A stretch of 64,000 nucleotides of DNA. Origin: Limnanthes douglasii subsp. nivea (Eukaryota > Streptophyta > Magnoliopsida > Brassicales > Limnanthaceae). This document shows, piece by piece, positions 47,280-60,057 of the stretch (its first letter is position 1; every line of letters begins with the position of its first letter). Location of the stretch: contig JAUPFV010000005.1 of the NCBI GenBank assembly GCA_036936605.1, positions 8,704,589-8,768,588 of the forward strand. The letters are read 5' to 3'. The notes under the pieces were generated by a model. The model saw nothing but the letters and a program-made list of their open reading frames with translations, was not told where the DNA came from and ran no database searches. A program made the position numbers and the translations under genes.

Positions 47280-48235
47280 GATGGAAGACTTAGGGTTTGC
47301 AAGACTCACTAGTTGTTATGAAACACTACATGACTAACGGTGTGTTAGTTCATGAAGGGTCTGCATATGTCGGGCATGTCTCTAATGTACACATATATCC
47401 AACTAATTTGTGGCTTATGAGGTTAGATAATGTGAGTGAAAAAAATACTTTATTGAGCTTAGAGAATAAAGGTTTTTGGATGTTAATACAATTCAAAATT
47501 TGAGTTTTTGTGAAAGTTGTGTGTTAGATAAAAGTAATAGGGTTAAGTTCTTGTCCAACAACCATACAACTAATGATGTGCTTGGAAATATTCATTCAAA
47601 TCTTTGAGGTCCTGTAAGATAATTCACCATTAGTGGTGCAAGTTACTTCATGTTTTTAATTGAAAACTACTCTAAAAATGTATGGGTACTTTTGAAGACC
47701 AATAATAAAGAATTTGTTGCTTTTAGGAACTAGAAAAGGCTAGTGGAGAATCAAACTAGATATATGTTGAAGAAGTTGAGAACTAAGAATGGCTTGGAAT
47801 ATGTCAATAAGGCACTCAATAGCTACTGTTTTAAACTTTGCATTTCTAGACACTGAACCGTAATAAAAACTCCCCAACATAATGGGCATGTTGAAAGGAT
47901 GGACCAAACATTGCTGGAAAATGGTTAGGTGTATGCTTCTATCTACTAGAATGAACCGAAAGTTATGGGTAGAAGTTATATCTGCATATATAATTAATAG
48001 AAGTCTATCTACGATATTGAAGTTTAAATACCCATAAGAAGTATGAAAGGGTAAGAAACTTATACTGAAATATTTGAGACTATTTGGATATGTTGCCTAT
48101 GCATAAGTGAAGAAAGATAAGCTTCAGCTGAGAGCACTAATTTTTTTTTCCATTGGCTATCTGAAATGAGTAAAAAGGTATAATATGTGGTGCTTGGAAC
48201 GTGGAAGTTACAAGGATTTGATCAGCCGAGACGTG

Positions 48236-48238
<3 letters not shown>
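47280..48238 (+). pseudogene. copia-3 pre-integrase and integrase
   Basis: Motifs in order across stops: NLSFCESCVLDKSNRVKF (zinc finger), SGASYFMFLIENYSKNVWVL, LKKLRTKNGLEYVNKALNSY, TVIKTPQHNGHVERMDQTLL, and MWCLERGSYKDLISRDVL at the end. These are the standard copia integrase blocks. Confidence 0.78.

Positions 48239-48293
<55 letters not shown>
48239..48293. repeat. (TTA)n microsatellite
   Basis: About 18 uninterrupted TTA units directly at the copia-3 breakpoint. Confidence 0.95.
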
Positions 48294-48294
<1 letters not shown>

Positions 48295-48573
48295 TATTAA
48301 GTAAAATTCCAATTTTTAAAAGCATGAGAAAGCAGTGTCGTATTTATACAAATCATGCAAATATGCGTACTAAATTCACACTAATCGTGCCAATATCCAT
48401 GTCCATAAACTAAAAAATCATTGTTATTCAAAATACTACTTAAACAAATAAATTTGTTTACCAAAACATTAACAACGCCATAACATAAAACACATCAATA
48501 AAAAAAACTTACAACTAAATAGAAAAAAGATTTTGTTTTCAAATTTGAAACTCAAGTATCTTCTACACTTACT

Positions 48574-48652
48574 TTATTGATATTGGTAAAACGACAAATA
48601 ATTGGAAAATGAAAGAAACTCTAAAATATTAGATAAAATGGAACAAAGGGAG
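48574..48652. mobile_element. Stowaway-like MITE end remnant
   Basis: The complement of the right edge reads CTCCCTTTGTTCCATTTTAT, close to the Stowaway terminal CTCCCTCCGT, and is followed by TA. The other end was not found. Confidence 0.5.
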
Positions 48653-48749
48653 TATTATTTAAGAACATGTGGTACTATTGACGAGACATATGTTTGATCT
48701 CATAAATGGATCTTTTAATTTTCCAAATCATTGAATGTGAATTACTAGA

Positions 48750-51700
48750 AAAAAGTTTTTAGGTTGCACGTTAAGTCTACTAAGTACATTATTAACTAAT
48801 AACCTCTTTTTTAGTTTCTAGCTTCTTCTTCCTTGGCTTATACAATTTTTCTTTAGCTAGACATCCCTAACTGTGCAAGTAATTTGAATTGATATTTTCC
48901 ATGTCAAAATATTATACATAATCTTATTCGGCATTCTATTAAGAAGATATTCTACACAATTTATGGCTTTATCTCAAAGGAAAACGTGAACGGATGTATG
49001 CGTGATCATACTCTGGTCTAGTTTATTGAGTGTCTGATTATTTTTTTATCATATAAACATTTAATATGAAGAAACCCAACATGATATACTGAGAATAAAT
49101 ACCACACTCCTCTAGTTAGAGAGAAAATAAACCATGGTATTGTTCCATAAATCTAACATAAAGATGATGATACTAGCGACCACGTCTAGATCTGATAGTT
49201 GTAACTATTTTACCAAGTTTTGACTCAACCTCGGTGTTACAATATTTGAAAATACACCCATATAATGGAAAATATTTTATGAATAAAATAACTGTTTTAA
49301 GTTATTTTGTAATCTTATATGGATTATATAAAAAATATGAATCAGTTTTAAGAGTAATTTTGCATGATAGATATTATCATTTATATGCTTTATTTGTTTA
49401 TATTTAGTACACCTAAAAAATATCTTAAAGTTAGTATAGTTAATTTTTTTAGAATACTTTCAACGACAAGCTAGTAAATGTTCTTCTTAGAAATATGACA
49501 TAAACCAATATGTTAAAGACAAGCTAAAATTTTAATTATTAATTTAGTAAACATATGCATTGTTATATTGTAATTGAAAACATTAGCCAACTTATATAAG
49601 TTACTATAACACTTTAATATGAATGTATCATAAAAAAAATACTATGATAAAAAATATACGAAGTATTTTCATTCTTATAGACAAACATAACAAATCTTGT
49701 ACACTAAATAAAAATTATGTTCCTTATAAATAAATATAAAAACTAAACGTCTTCTAAGGAAATAAGTGTCCACTAGTTTAAACTAACTTAAAACTGGCAC
49801 ACGCTCCCATCTACTGTATAAACTGAGATTTCCATATCACTAAGGCTTCAACTTTAAATTATATTCCTACAAATCATAATGCATATGAGTGATTGTAGCT
49901 ATATCAACCCAAAAATATATTTTTAACTGAATTGAAATTAACTTATGAATATACCACATATATAATTTTATCCTGTTTGGCCATTTATGTCTTATATTTC
50001 TCACAATCCCTCTTCATATGATCATGGCTTTTACATTGGTAACAAACCCCTTATCAGTGCCTTTATTGTTTTCTCTAAGTTGGGACTCTAAGAGCCCGAT
50101 CTTGAACATGTACTTTGTGCAGCTATGCTTTGTATTTAGGACCACCTTGTCCACTATTCACCATGTCGGGTTCCTTAACACCCAACATTTGTTTCACTTT
50201 ATGATGAATAAGATTTAAAATGAGATTATATATATCTCATTTATCCAATTTCTAATCATAGGTGGTCTCAAATATACTAAAACATGCAAGTAAAAACATA
50301 ACAATATCGTACACGAATAGTTATTCAAATAGGTCAAATTAAGTACCTTTAGCATTGTTTTCAGTGTAGTCATTTTCATGATTTTATTGATGAACCATTA
50401 TTTTTATAATTTATGTTGGAGAGCTTCCCAATTGAGGTCTTAATTTCAACTTGAAAGGGTTTGATGAAACTATTCTCTATATTGACTATGATGTTCTTAA
50501 CGAACTTAATTTATATAAATTTGCAACAAAGAAAAATCTATATCACTCTCTTCTGTAACATTATAATGCTCATATGATTGTACCATTCTCACATATCCAA
50601 AAACAACTTGTGTGTAAAAACGTTTTTTAAAGAGCGATCGGGTTAGTGTTCCATAACCCAATGAGCTACATGTTTTAGGTCCATCAAGAGTATCATATAG
50701 CGCTTATAATTCTTATAATTAGTCTTACGTAAGATTTAAATATCAAAATACAGTCAACTAAGGCAATCAATTTACTTTTAATATAAAATTTTCAAGTTTT
50801 TTATAAGTAAATTAATGTTCATATGAATCGACTCGTCATTATGATTAATATATACTTTTGGGCTTCCGTGGTATACAATACTTTAAAAAACAAATCATTC
50901 AAGTAAAAAAATGGTTGGTTCAAGATCCCTTTACAAAAGTAACAAATCATCATTTGGATGATTCCATTATTTTTTAATATTATTAATGGAACTATTCAAT
51001 ATTACATTATAGTAAGGTATGATTATGCTGCATGTGATATATATAATTTTAGCAATATAATAAAATTTATCAATATAATTATGAAAGAATGATATCCAAA
51101 ATATATACGTGTGACTTACGCATAATACGATCTATCATGAATAGATGTTAGTGTTTATATATTCTCATATCAATGATTGATATTATTTACTTGTCCATAA
51201 AATTTATATCTCATTGAGTTGCACATATAACATAGTTATATTTGTTCCAAAGTCCAATCATCCAATGAGACATATAAAATTACCTCATATTCCCCAATGA
51301 TAAAAAAATAAATAAAAACATCACGAACATTAAACCTAACAGAGTCAAAAGGGGAAAGATAAAAAAATTACCCCAAAATATTAAAAATATAAATGAATTA
51401 AACAGAAATATTGAACGGTTTTGTCACGATAGACCAAACTTGGATTCAACAATGATATCGTTGTGGTGGCAAGTTAGTTCTCCATAATGCTTATGGTAGT
51501 GAGATCGTTCCATTTCGATAAAAATACCATAATTTTGGTAAAGAAAAATCAGATGTGACAATGTAATGCTTCCATACCAAAACAAATCCATTATTTATGT
51601 ATTGTATGAGGTATTTTATTATGTTGATGCTTTAAATTTTATAACCTAAAGTATATAAAACATAAATTGTACATATTCCCATTACAACCAATACACATCC

Positions 51701-51818
51701 ACAACATAAATATTTTAATTATTTTATTTTCTACACACATATTTAAAATAATAAAAAAAGAAAAATCTAAAATCTCCACGGACTTCTAACCATTCATACG
51801 GTTGGTTCTAATACCATT
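48750..51818 (-). mobile_element. Ty1/copia element copia-4, minus strand
   Basis: Primer-site remnant at about 51805-51818 (complement TGGTATTAGAACC, near TGGTATCAGAGC). Gag runs leftwards to a well-kept CCHC knuckle at about 50045-49995: the complement reads CYQCKSHDHMKRDC with C-x2-C-x4-H-x4-C intact. Integrase C-terminal motifs (LLNRMPNKIM-like) lie at about 48960-48780. Protease and the first part of integrase are only traces. RT and the 3' LTR are absent. Confidence 0.65.
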
Positions 51819-52600
51819 TTGGAGCTTTGAACCATATATAGTATCTTGACTATTTATTTTCTAGATGTATAGTCCCTCGACTAAAAAACATCTTACCTTA
51901 GTCCTTTGATTATCTATCTTTGATAAAGTTAGTCTCTTGTCTATATATTTTCGATCAACCTAGTTCACTGACTATCCTTAACATAATAACATTCCCATTA
52001 TGAACATACTCATATATCTTTGCAACTATATATATATATATATTAACAATATTCAAATTTATTCAGTCAATACATAAATTTTAAATTAATCTAAAATATG
52101 TTAATTCAAATTTTAGTTATTGACGGTTTTGACGATTGTTATGAGAAAAATCATAACTTAAGTCTAATAATTTTTTTAATATACTATTTTTTTATAAACA
52201 CCTAGACTCATGGATCTTCGCAACCATATATGATATTGATATTTATATGTTTTTTTACAAGTACTAATTTAAGTTTCAAATTGGTTTAAAATCTCTTGAT
52301 GTAAAATTGGGTTTTGAAAACTTGGACAACTTTTATATTAATTGTAATAACTTTATCTAAAAAATACTTTTGATATAATTATTTTTGAATTAGAAACTAG
52401 CCTTTTGGATTTTTTTCTCCATATATGTATTAATTTTTAAACATGCTCAATTAGTACATAATTTAAATTTAAAATGATCCAATATCTCGAATAGAACATA
52501 AATATAATATCTAGAAGAATTATAATTGGAATGTGTTTCTATGTTTAGAATTTTGGGAGTGTTTGGAGAAATAAATGATTTTATGGTTCATGTAAGTTTT
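51819..52600. other. AT-rich region, possible LTR/MITE remnants
   Basis: May include the copia-4 5' LTR. Phrases of the type AGTCCCTCGACTA and TAGTCTCTTGTCTA recur at 51870-51940, similar in style to the arms of the fold-back element at 62.6-63.0 kb. No gene seen. Confidence 0.35.
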
Positions 52601-52639
52601 ACTGTAGTTTTGCAAAGAAGACGAATTTTGTGTCCCGTT

Positions 52640-52790
52640 CTCGCATCTATCATGTAGCGTTGCTAGATGCGAGACCAGTGTATAATATAAATGGTAGATG
52701 TAAGTCATAAAGTCTAGATGACAAATGTAAGAGCTGATTTTTAGATGATAGATGCAAGACTAGTGTAAAATAATAAAATGTTGTTGGAAT
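52640..52790. repeat. TAGATGCGAGAC motif cluster
   Basis: Several copies of a GATGATAGATGCGAGACCAGTGTA-type phrase, outlying part of the minisatellite at 53340-53795. Confidence 0.7.
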
Positions 52791-53339
52791 AACAATGGAT
52801 CGGTATGCTAAATATATATTTGGTTATTATCATAAACTAGTCCAATACTAAGTAATCATATTAATTATATTATATATAAGTAAATAGGAACTAAGCCTAT
52901 AGGTGAAAATGCGCTGTAAAGGTATATGTATGGGAACTGGGTTGAATTTGGGCATGGTGAATGATTCGGCCCAAATGCCAACACTTAGGCATGAATTGAT
53001 AACTCACAGACTGAATTGATAAAAACAATTTAGTGGTTGTGGTCCTTGTTTACAAAGCAGAAAAAGTAAATGTATTTATGTAATTGGGGTTTCTTGTTGT
53101 ATTTTTCTATGAAAGAGAGACTAGGGTTCAAACATTCATTTGACCAAAAGCCCAAAAGAACAGTCATCGTTTTGTTTAGAGGAAGATTTATAATTATCTT
53201 CATAGTAACAGGAACATCAAGAAAGATCCGAACAAGAACATGAATAACAGCAAGCAAAACCGTAAGTATCATTTATCCTATGTATATATTACTTAATCAC
53301 AAAAAGGTTTATTATTTCGCGTTTGTGATAGACTATATT
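52791..53339. other. Spacer between motif clusters
   Basis: AT-rich to mixed composition. A minus-strand frame of 80 codons (53272-53030) has no recognisable motif. No gene assigned. Confidence 0.4.
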
Positions 53340-53795
53340 GAGAAATTTCAATTAGTTCTATCAAATGGTAGATGAGAGATATAAAAGCTAGATGATAAAT
53401 TCAATATTTGATTTTAAGATAATAAATATGAGATCAATGTAATATATAAATGGTAGATGCGAGATATAAGGCTAGATGATATATATGATACTTAATTTTT
53501 AGATGATAGATGCGAGACCAATGTAAAATAGAAATAATACATACGAGATATAAAGCTAGATGATAGACGCGATACTTAGATTTTAGATGATAAACGCGAG
53601 ACTATTGTAAAATGAAAATGGTAGATGCCACAAGAGCTAGATATTTGAAGTGAGATCTAATTTTTAGATGATATATGCAAGATCTAATTTTTAGATGATA
53701 AATGCGAGATCGTTGTAAAATAGACGGTAGATGCGAGACATGAATGCTAGATAATAGACGTGAGACCAAAAAGCTAGATACGACACCAAAATTAT
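53340..53795. repeat. About 84-bp minisatellite with TAGATGCGAGAC motif, about 5 units
   Basis: Unit start CTTAATTTTTAGATGATAGA recurs with spacing 81-86 (about 53405, 53491, 53575, 53656), plus a shortened unit of about 32 bp. Each full unit contains GATGCGAGACCAATGTAAAA and GAGATATAAAGCTAGATGAT. Confidence 0.85.
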
Positions 53796-53916
53796 CTGAA
53801 CTCACGAAAACAAATCAAAAAATTATCATTTCTGGATCTAATTTTGTGCGTCTTAAAAAAACCAAACGAATGTTACTTTCAGATTTTTTTTTAATTACAG
53901 TTTATAAAATACAATT

Positions 53917-53921
<5 letters not shown>

Positions 53922-53955
<34 letters not shown>
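53922..53955. repeat. (TA)n microsatellite
   Basis: Uninterrupted TA run of about 17 units. Confidence 0.95.
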
Positions 53956-53959
<4 letters not shown>

Positions 53960-54092
53960 CACATGTTTACTAAATTTGTATATAAATAAAAAATTAATAT
54001 AAACACTTATATACTTATATATTTAACCAATATTGAAATTATGTTTTCTAATAATAATAAAAAATAATTAATTTTTTTGGATGAATCACAAT

Positions 54093-54104
54093 AACTGCTT
54101 TTAT
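54093..54104. repeat. Candidate target-site duplication of LINE-B, left copy
   Basis: AACTGCTTTTAT directly precedes the T-run that is the complement of the LINE poly(A). The same 12 bases occur at 60180-60191, just beyond the other end of the insertion. Confidence 0.75.
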
Positions 54105-54387
54105 TTTTTTATTTTTTTGGTGAAAAAATACGTTAAATAAATGGAAAAGGTTCATACAATTTTCTAGGGCATACCCCGAGGTGATACAATGACAAACATC
54201 AAAAGAGCTAAGAAAATCAAAATGTCTTAAGCGAGAGATGTAGTAAAAGAAAACATAGACAACGTAATAAACATGCTTAATGATTTGGTGGAATTAGGCA
54301 ACTCCGTGGTCGTAGCTGGAAACCATGCTCCATGCTCCACGCTATACTGATGATACCTTCAAAGATAGAGATAAAGGATTGTTAGTG

Positions 54388-55370
54388 TTATTTTATTCTA
54401 CTAAGTCCAACCAATTTTGGTTCCAAAGAATCTATATCGGAGATCCGATAAGATATTGAAGGAAATCGTGGAAGCCAAGGCTGGGGGGGATCCAAATATT
54501 CTTGAATTCCGCTCTTTCCAAACATGGTAGATGACTGCATTGAAGCAAGTGCGCCAAATATAATGGTCACGAGAGCTAGACTATATTGACGCCTCGTTGA
54601 TCCAAGCATGCCAAGAGGAGGGGCGGAAGGGGAGGTAAGTTTGGTACTAAAATAAGACCAAATATTCTAAGCGAAACTACAATCATAGAGGATATGAGTT
54701 ATAGATTCCGGGTCAGAGCTGCAGAGGGCACATGAAGTAGGGGTGTTGTTACCCCAACTAATGAGCTTGTTTCTAGTGACAAGCTTACCCTGAATAGCAA
54801 GCCAGGAAATAAAAGAGTGGCGAGGAATGTTATATTTGTTCCATACTAACCCCGCCCATCCCTTTACAGGAATAGGCTAACGAATAGTGTTGTAAGTGGC
54901 ATGAATCGAGAATTTATTGCCACCATCCCTTGTAATCCAGTATGGAGCGTCCTTGGATACTGTGTTTGGGTGGGGGAGAGAGAGAATAAGAAGATGAATT
55001 TCTTCCAGGTGCGCACGACTTCGAACCCTAGCTGATCTCAGATTTTCAGGCCAATTCCATTCTCCATTTGAGATGATGTCGGAAACTTTTAGGTTATTTC
55101 CCATACGAGAGTCACATATTATGTCAGGGCCGTAGTGGATTGCCAGGGGTGATGATAGAAGCCACGGGTCATGCCAGAGAGAGGTAGTTCTTCTATTCCC
55201 GATTGCCACCCTGTACAAGTTAATAGCCAAAGGGCGGAGACAGAGAATTTTTCTCCATATCCAAGAGGGGGAGGATCCAAAATAAACGTTCCAAAAACTT
55301 TTATTTTTAATCTTTTCAGATTTAATCCACTCACACCAAATTGAATGGTTCTGATTACTAACAATACCAT
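54388..55370 (-). pseudogene. LINE-B ORF2 C-terminal region (zf-RVT type)
   Basis: After a one-base frameshift at about 55360-55370 the product continues as SIWCEWIKSEKIKNKSFWNV and IGNRRTTSLWHDPWLLSSPL (55230-54877), then beyond a stop near 54875 with the zinc-binding HSFISWLAIQGKLVTRNKL and CALCSSDPESITHILYDC. 54609-54388 is the tail. This is the usual zf-RVT region of plant LINEs. Confidence 0.8.
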
Positions 55371-56812
55371 AGGTGCTTAAGGAGAGCCGCCTGATTCCAG
55401 ATTTTTAGGTCTAAAATCCCAAGGCCGCCCTCTTTATAAAGAGTGGTTACAGTGGACCAGGCCACTTCGGCCACATGAATTTTCATAGCAGAGCCAGACC
55501 ACAGGAAACGACGAAGGTATTGGCTTAGCTCTTTAGTTATCCTAGAGGGGAGAATGAAAATTGAAGACCAATAAACCTGTCTAGCAAAAAGGACCGATTT
55601 GATTAGCTGGAGCCTACCCGCATAAGAGAGATGCTTGGAGGTCCAAGAGTCGATACGGGAAGTTATCTTGTGCAGAAGAGGGCGACAGTCCGAGTGAGTG
55701 AGCCTACCAGTGAGAAGAGGGACACCAAGGTATTTCACTAGGAGGGAGCCTTCAAGGAAGTTCATTATTGGCAAAAGATTCATTTTAAGATGATGATAAA
55801 TTCTAGAGAAAAAGATGTGACTTTTCAATGGGTTGACCTGAAGACTAGATATAGTATAGAATTCATCCAGAGCACTCTTGATGAGATTGAGAGAGAGGAT
55901 GTCCCCATGACAGAAAATCATCAGATCATCTGCAAAACAGAGATTGATGATTTTCTGTTTTTGACATTTCCAGTGGTACCGGAAATTCTCATCATGACTT
56001 TTCTCTTTAAGGATGCCATAAAGTACTTTCATAACAAGTACGAAAAGGAGAGGAGAGAGAGGATCACCTTGTCTGAGTCCTCTTTTACCTTTGAACTTGC
56101 CATGAAGGTCTCCATTAATTATAATAGAGTAAGAGGGGGAGGAGATACACTTTACAATCCAGGTGATCATCTTTTCTGGGAAATGCATTGCTACAAGGAT
56201 ATCCAGAATGAGGTGCCAGCGAAGATTATCAAAGGCTTTCATGATATCAATTTTGAGGGCAACCCTTTTGCCCTTACCCTTACCCTGATAGCCCCTCAAC
56301 AGCTCTTGGGAAAGAAGGATGTTATCAGATATGTTCCTTCCCTCGACGAAAGCTGATTAAGAAGAATCAATGAGATAAGGAAAGGCGATTTTGATTCTGT
56401 TGGCCAGGATTTTGGAGATGATTTTATAGACGACATTGCAAAGTGCAATTAGTCTATAGTCAGCTGGCACAGAAGGAGAGACTTTTTTGGGGATGAGAGC
56501 GATAGAAGTTGCATTCCAGGACTCATTCATGGTTCCAGAGAAGAAAAACTCTTGGACACCCTTACAGATGTCCGGACCAACTATGTTCCAAGATGACTTT
56601 AAAAAACTAGAGTTAAAGCCATCGGGGCCAGGAGATTTATCGTTATCAATACTGAAGAGAGCGGTTTTAATTTCCGAACAAGAAATCTCGCGGATCATTA
56701 ACTCTTTATCAGAATTATTAACTCTAGAATTTATCAGGGAAGAGACTTTTTCAAGTCCTGGGTAAGGAGCAGGGTGCTTGGTACCCAACAAATTCTCGAA
56801 ATAATTCACCAA
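55358..56812 (-). pseudogene. LINE-B reverse transcriptase
   Basis: Plant L1-type RT almost complete. 56812-56357 carries KSPGPDGFNSSFLKSSWNIV and PADYRLIALCNVVYKIISKI. 56356-55358 carries SAFVEGRNI, DIMKAFDNLRWHLI, GLRQGDPLSPLLFVLV and the catalytic FADDLMIF. One TAA (plus 56357-56359), apparently a mutated Gln codon, interrupts the frame between the two parts. Catalytic residues are kept. The RT copies element RNA at the nicked target. Confidence 0.88.
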
Positions 56813-56927
56813 GATTTTGGAAACATTAGTCGGGGATGAGACAATGACTCCTTGGTCATTGGAGATTGAAATTATTTTGTTGCGGAATAACCGGGCTTTA
56901 ATGCTTTTATGGAAGAATTTTGAATTC

Positions 56928-57932
56928 TTATCCCCCCAGTTTAATCCAATTTTCTCTCGATTTCTGCTTAAGAAAGGATTCTTCAGCGCGGCTATGGAAA
57001 ATGAAAGAGGCCGAAGCCTCAGATTCGATTGTGACTAAACGAGGGTTGAGGGGGTCAGAGGTTAAGTTTTCTTGGGCCTCAAACATACATTGTTGGGCTT
57101 TAAAGACTCTGGAGGATATGTCACTAAACTCCGAACGATTAAGAAAGGCAAGCTCTGGTTGCAATCTTTCAAGCTTATCATAAACCCTTTTCATTCCCAG
57201 GGAGGGGGAAGGAAGGTTCCTACTATTGGAAACAATATCCTTGAACTGTGGGTGAGATTGCCACATGTTGAAAAAACGGAAAGGTTTTTTCCGATTCGGA
57301 TGGGGGAGACCAAGGTTGAGGGTGACAGTTGTGTGGTCAGAAGTGCGAAGATAACCAAAGTGGGCATGAGACATAGGGAAAAGGTTGTCCCATTCTGAAT
57401 TGACCATGACGCGGTCAATTTTAGAGAGGATAGGGTTGGATGGTTGTTTATTGATCCAAGTGAACTCAAATCCAGAAGATCGGAGGTCACTTAGTTCACA
57501 CTGGTAACAACAGTTATTGAAGTCGTCAATAGCTGGGGTCCAAGAATCCGAAGAGCCCAGACGCTCATCAGGATGACGAATAACATTGAAATCCCCAAAG
57601 GAAACCCAGGGAGAGTGGGTATCAAGCTTTGAAATTTCAATGAGGTCGTTCCAAAGTTCGATACGATCCTGAGCTTCATTAAAGGCATAAATAGCAGTAA
57701 AATCGAAAGATGCTCTTAAGTTATGACAAGTAGCTTTACAGTGAATAAATTGAGGAGATTGAGAAATTCTGGAGACGGTAATGACACTCGGGTTCCAAGT
57801 GATCCATATTCTACCTAGGGGGTGAGGCGCATGATTTGTAATGACATGCCAAAAGGGGACCATATGTCTGATAATATTATCAACCCTATGAACTTGGACT
57901 TTAGTTTCTACTAGGACAATCAATGAGATATG
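56928..57932 (-). pseudogene. LINE-B endonuclease (3' portion) and linker
   Basis: Open frame from 58010, with LINE sequence from 57932. ISLIVLVETKV carries the catalytic Glu, FGDFNVIRHPDERLG the Asp/Asn pair, and YLRTSDHTTVTLNL the final Asp-His. It then runs into the linker before RT. The frame is lost at a run of six C (56932-56937 on the plus strand), where one extra base throws the frame before the expected continuation. The first about 30 codons are on the other side of the inversion (60058-60147). Confidence 0.87.
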
Positions 57933-58415
57933 CAGCGGATGACCCACTGTAACCATATTGATTGGACACGCTCCCTCCTCTCTCCTAAAAGCCAAACACA
58001 ACGGTAACATTTCTTTTCAAACTCAGCCTCTTGTTTGGCAACTGATTCTGGCCTCTGGCCGGCAAGCCGGAGCATGTAGAAGACTATAGTAAACCATCTT
58101 TCCAGCCCCTTCTCTTCTGCCACTTTCCAGCCCCATCTCTCCAAGATAGTCATTTTCTCAGTCCTCCATTGTTCACCACTAACCTGCTTGTTTTACCACC
58201 TCATTACCACAGTAACTTTTGTCCCGATATAGCCCACCCTATCCATCTAATCCCCAAACATGATACAGTCGATAACGGCTCTTTTCTCTCTCTAGAAACC
58301 AAGTAGTCCTAAGCGAATTTTTTTGCTTTTCTCGCCGTTATGCTCTTCCACCACCTCTTTGTGGATGCCACCTGACTAGTGTCTCTTCCGTAATGTCCAC
58401 CACCGCCGAAAACAG
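57933..58415 (+). other. LINE-B 5' UTR region, inverted
   Basis: GC-richer than the surroundings and pyrimidine-rich (CTCCCTCCTCTCTCC, TTTTCTCTCTCTAG). It precedes ORF1 on the plus strand. Near the junction AGCGGATGACCCACTGTAA (57934-57952) is almost the same as the ORF1 end at 60028-60046, a possible templated filler. Confidence 0.5.
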
Positions 58416-60036
58416 GTGGTGGTGGTTTCGGTACCTCCTCTAATCGCTCTTTCGTCGTCACCAAATGTTTTTCGATCCTTCAAAAGCGTCATTTTCGGTG
58501 GCCGATCCTCGGGTCCGACCTCCGCCTGTCTTGCGTGCGACCGGCTTTCGTCTCCTTGTCGTCGATGCAACTTCGATATTATGGTCGCGGCTACCGTCGC
58601 GCCTTTGGCCGGGTTGTTGGGTTTGGTGTCACGGACGCATTCTTCTATTCCTATTCTAGACGTTGATCCAGTAGATGCGTTTGTCTACAATACCTTTCTG
58701 AGTCATTTTGGTACATGTCCGGGGCTGGATCTGAAATCGATTTTTTGTCGGAGTTCAATTGTTGCTGCAGACATGCCTTCAAACTATGTGCCGGTGATGA
58801 TGGTGGTGGCGAAGTGTTTGCCGGTGGTGGCAAAAAAGATCGACGTCCGAGCAGGTAATAATTACTGTCTGACGGCGTGTGGTCCTGACAATCTTCGCCG
58901 CTCTGGCCGAGTACAGAAAACTTACCGTCTCCGTCATCTCCGCTCCGTTTTAACAACCCATCGCAGATTCGATCAAAAAATCCGCCATGTCTCCCAATTT
59001 CGCTCTCTGGAACGTCCCCTGTGCTGTACTGTCTGGCTAATGATGCAGACAGAATCTTTCGATCCCCTTCACCGTCTCCGCTACATTCCACCAGCCAGAC
59101 GCAGCTCCGACCAGTCTTGACGCCGTCTCTTCCGAATCCGCAGTCGACATCCCTTCCAAATTCGATGACCAGATTTTCACATTTGCACCATCTGACCTTC
59201 GATGCAGAGAGATCGGGTGGAGTAGGGCTTCCTTCCCTGGGCAAATCGTGTCATCAAAAGAAAGTGACTCCTGGGCCTGATTTCAGCAAAAGATCTCTGG
59301 GCTTCCAAAGCAGTGACTCGGTCCAGTCAGTGGACCCTCTTTCTTTGGGTCGTCGTTCTTCAAGCATAGGCTCCATTCGGATCCTATCTTTTGAAAGACC
59401 TTCTAAAAATAAAGGGAAGGGCATTTTGGGAGGTCTATACCCTCTAATCCGGAATTTTGGGAAGACGGGTAAAGGCCCAAAAGGACGAAAATACAATCTG
59501 GCCCATGCAAACCCTCTTATCCCTCAGTTTTCAAAGCAAAATTCTAGAGGTTTCTCTAATTCAAATTCGACTCCAAAATCCGCCCCCTCTCCTCTTTTGC
59601 AAGTATAGTTGCGGGCCACAACAATTACCGCTCCCCTATGACTACTGGTATTAACCATATGGAATTGGTGGACATCGAATTTATTACGAATGATTCGGCT
59701 CTTGGATCCCCGGACGGAAAATCCATCTCGGTAGCGTTTCAATACCAGGGCCTCCCTCCCCAATGTGCGAATTGTAAGATTTTTGGGTATCCTACTCGAC
59801 AATACAGCAACGGCCCTATCAAACCATCACATATTCCCTTGATGACCTCGTCATCTGAGGAAGATCCTTCTGAGTTAGCTCCTGAGCTGAAAGTAGGGTC
59901 TCGTCTGCCATCCATTTCTGAAGACTCGGAGGTGGAGCCTGGAGAGGTGGTGGATTCCCCTCCCAAGCGGGCGTGCACGGATGTAGTCAAGGACAAAAGC
60001 AAGCAGGTAACGTCCTCCGACAGGACCAGCGAATGA
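58416..60036 (+). pseudogene. LINE-B ORF1, inverted, with frameshifts and deletion
   Basis: 58416-59120 and 59021-59608 are Ser/Arg/Pro-rich N-terminal parts in different frames. 59638-60036 holds the RNA-binding C-terminus with DGKSISVAFQYQGLPPQC, then CANCKIFGYPTRQY (a CCHC knuckle whose last Cys is now Tyr), followed by an acidic tail ending at TGA (60034-60036). The DUF4283 domain expected between them is missing, which implies a deletion near 59610-59640. Confidence 0.72.
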
Positions 60037-60057
60037 CCCACTGTAAATACTCTATTT

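Larger units (their letters stand above)
45012..48238 (+). mobile_element. Ty1/copia element copia-3, 3'-truncated
   Basis: Probable 5' LTR 45012-46055, a decayed primer site, gag to about 46990, protease about 47030-47200, pre-integrase and integrase to 48238. It stops abruptly at a TTA microsatellite within the integrase C-terminal region, so RT, RNase H and the 3' LTR are gone. All frames are broken. Confidence 0.75.

Noticed and set aside
55790..56356. 188-codon plus-strand ORF
   Set aside because: Shadow of LINE-B RT, which is coded on the minus strand with clear catalytic motifs.
58651..59244. 197-codon minus-strand ORF
   Set aside because: Overlaps LINE-B ORF1 on the plus strand; no motif of its own.
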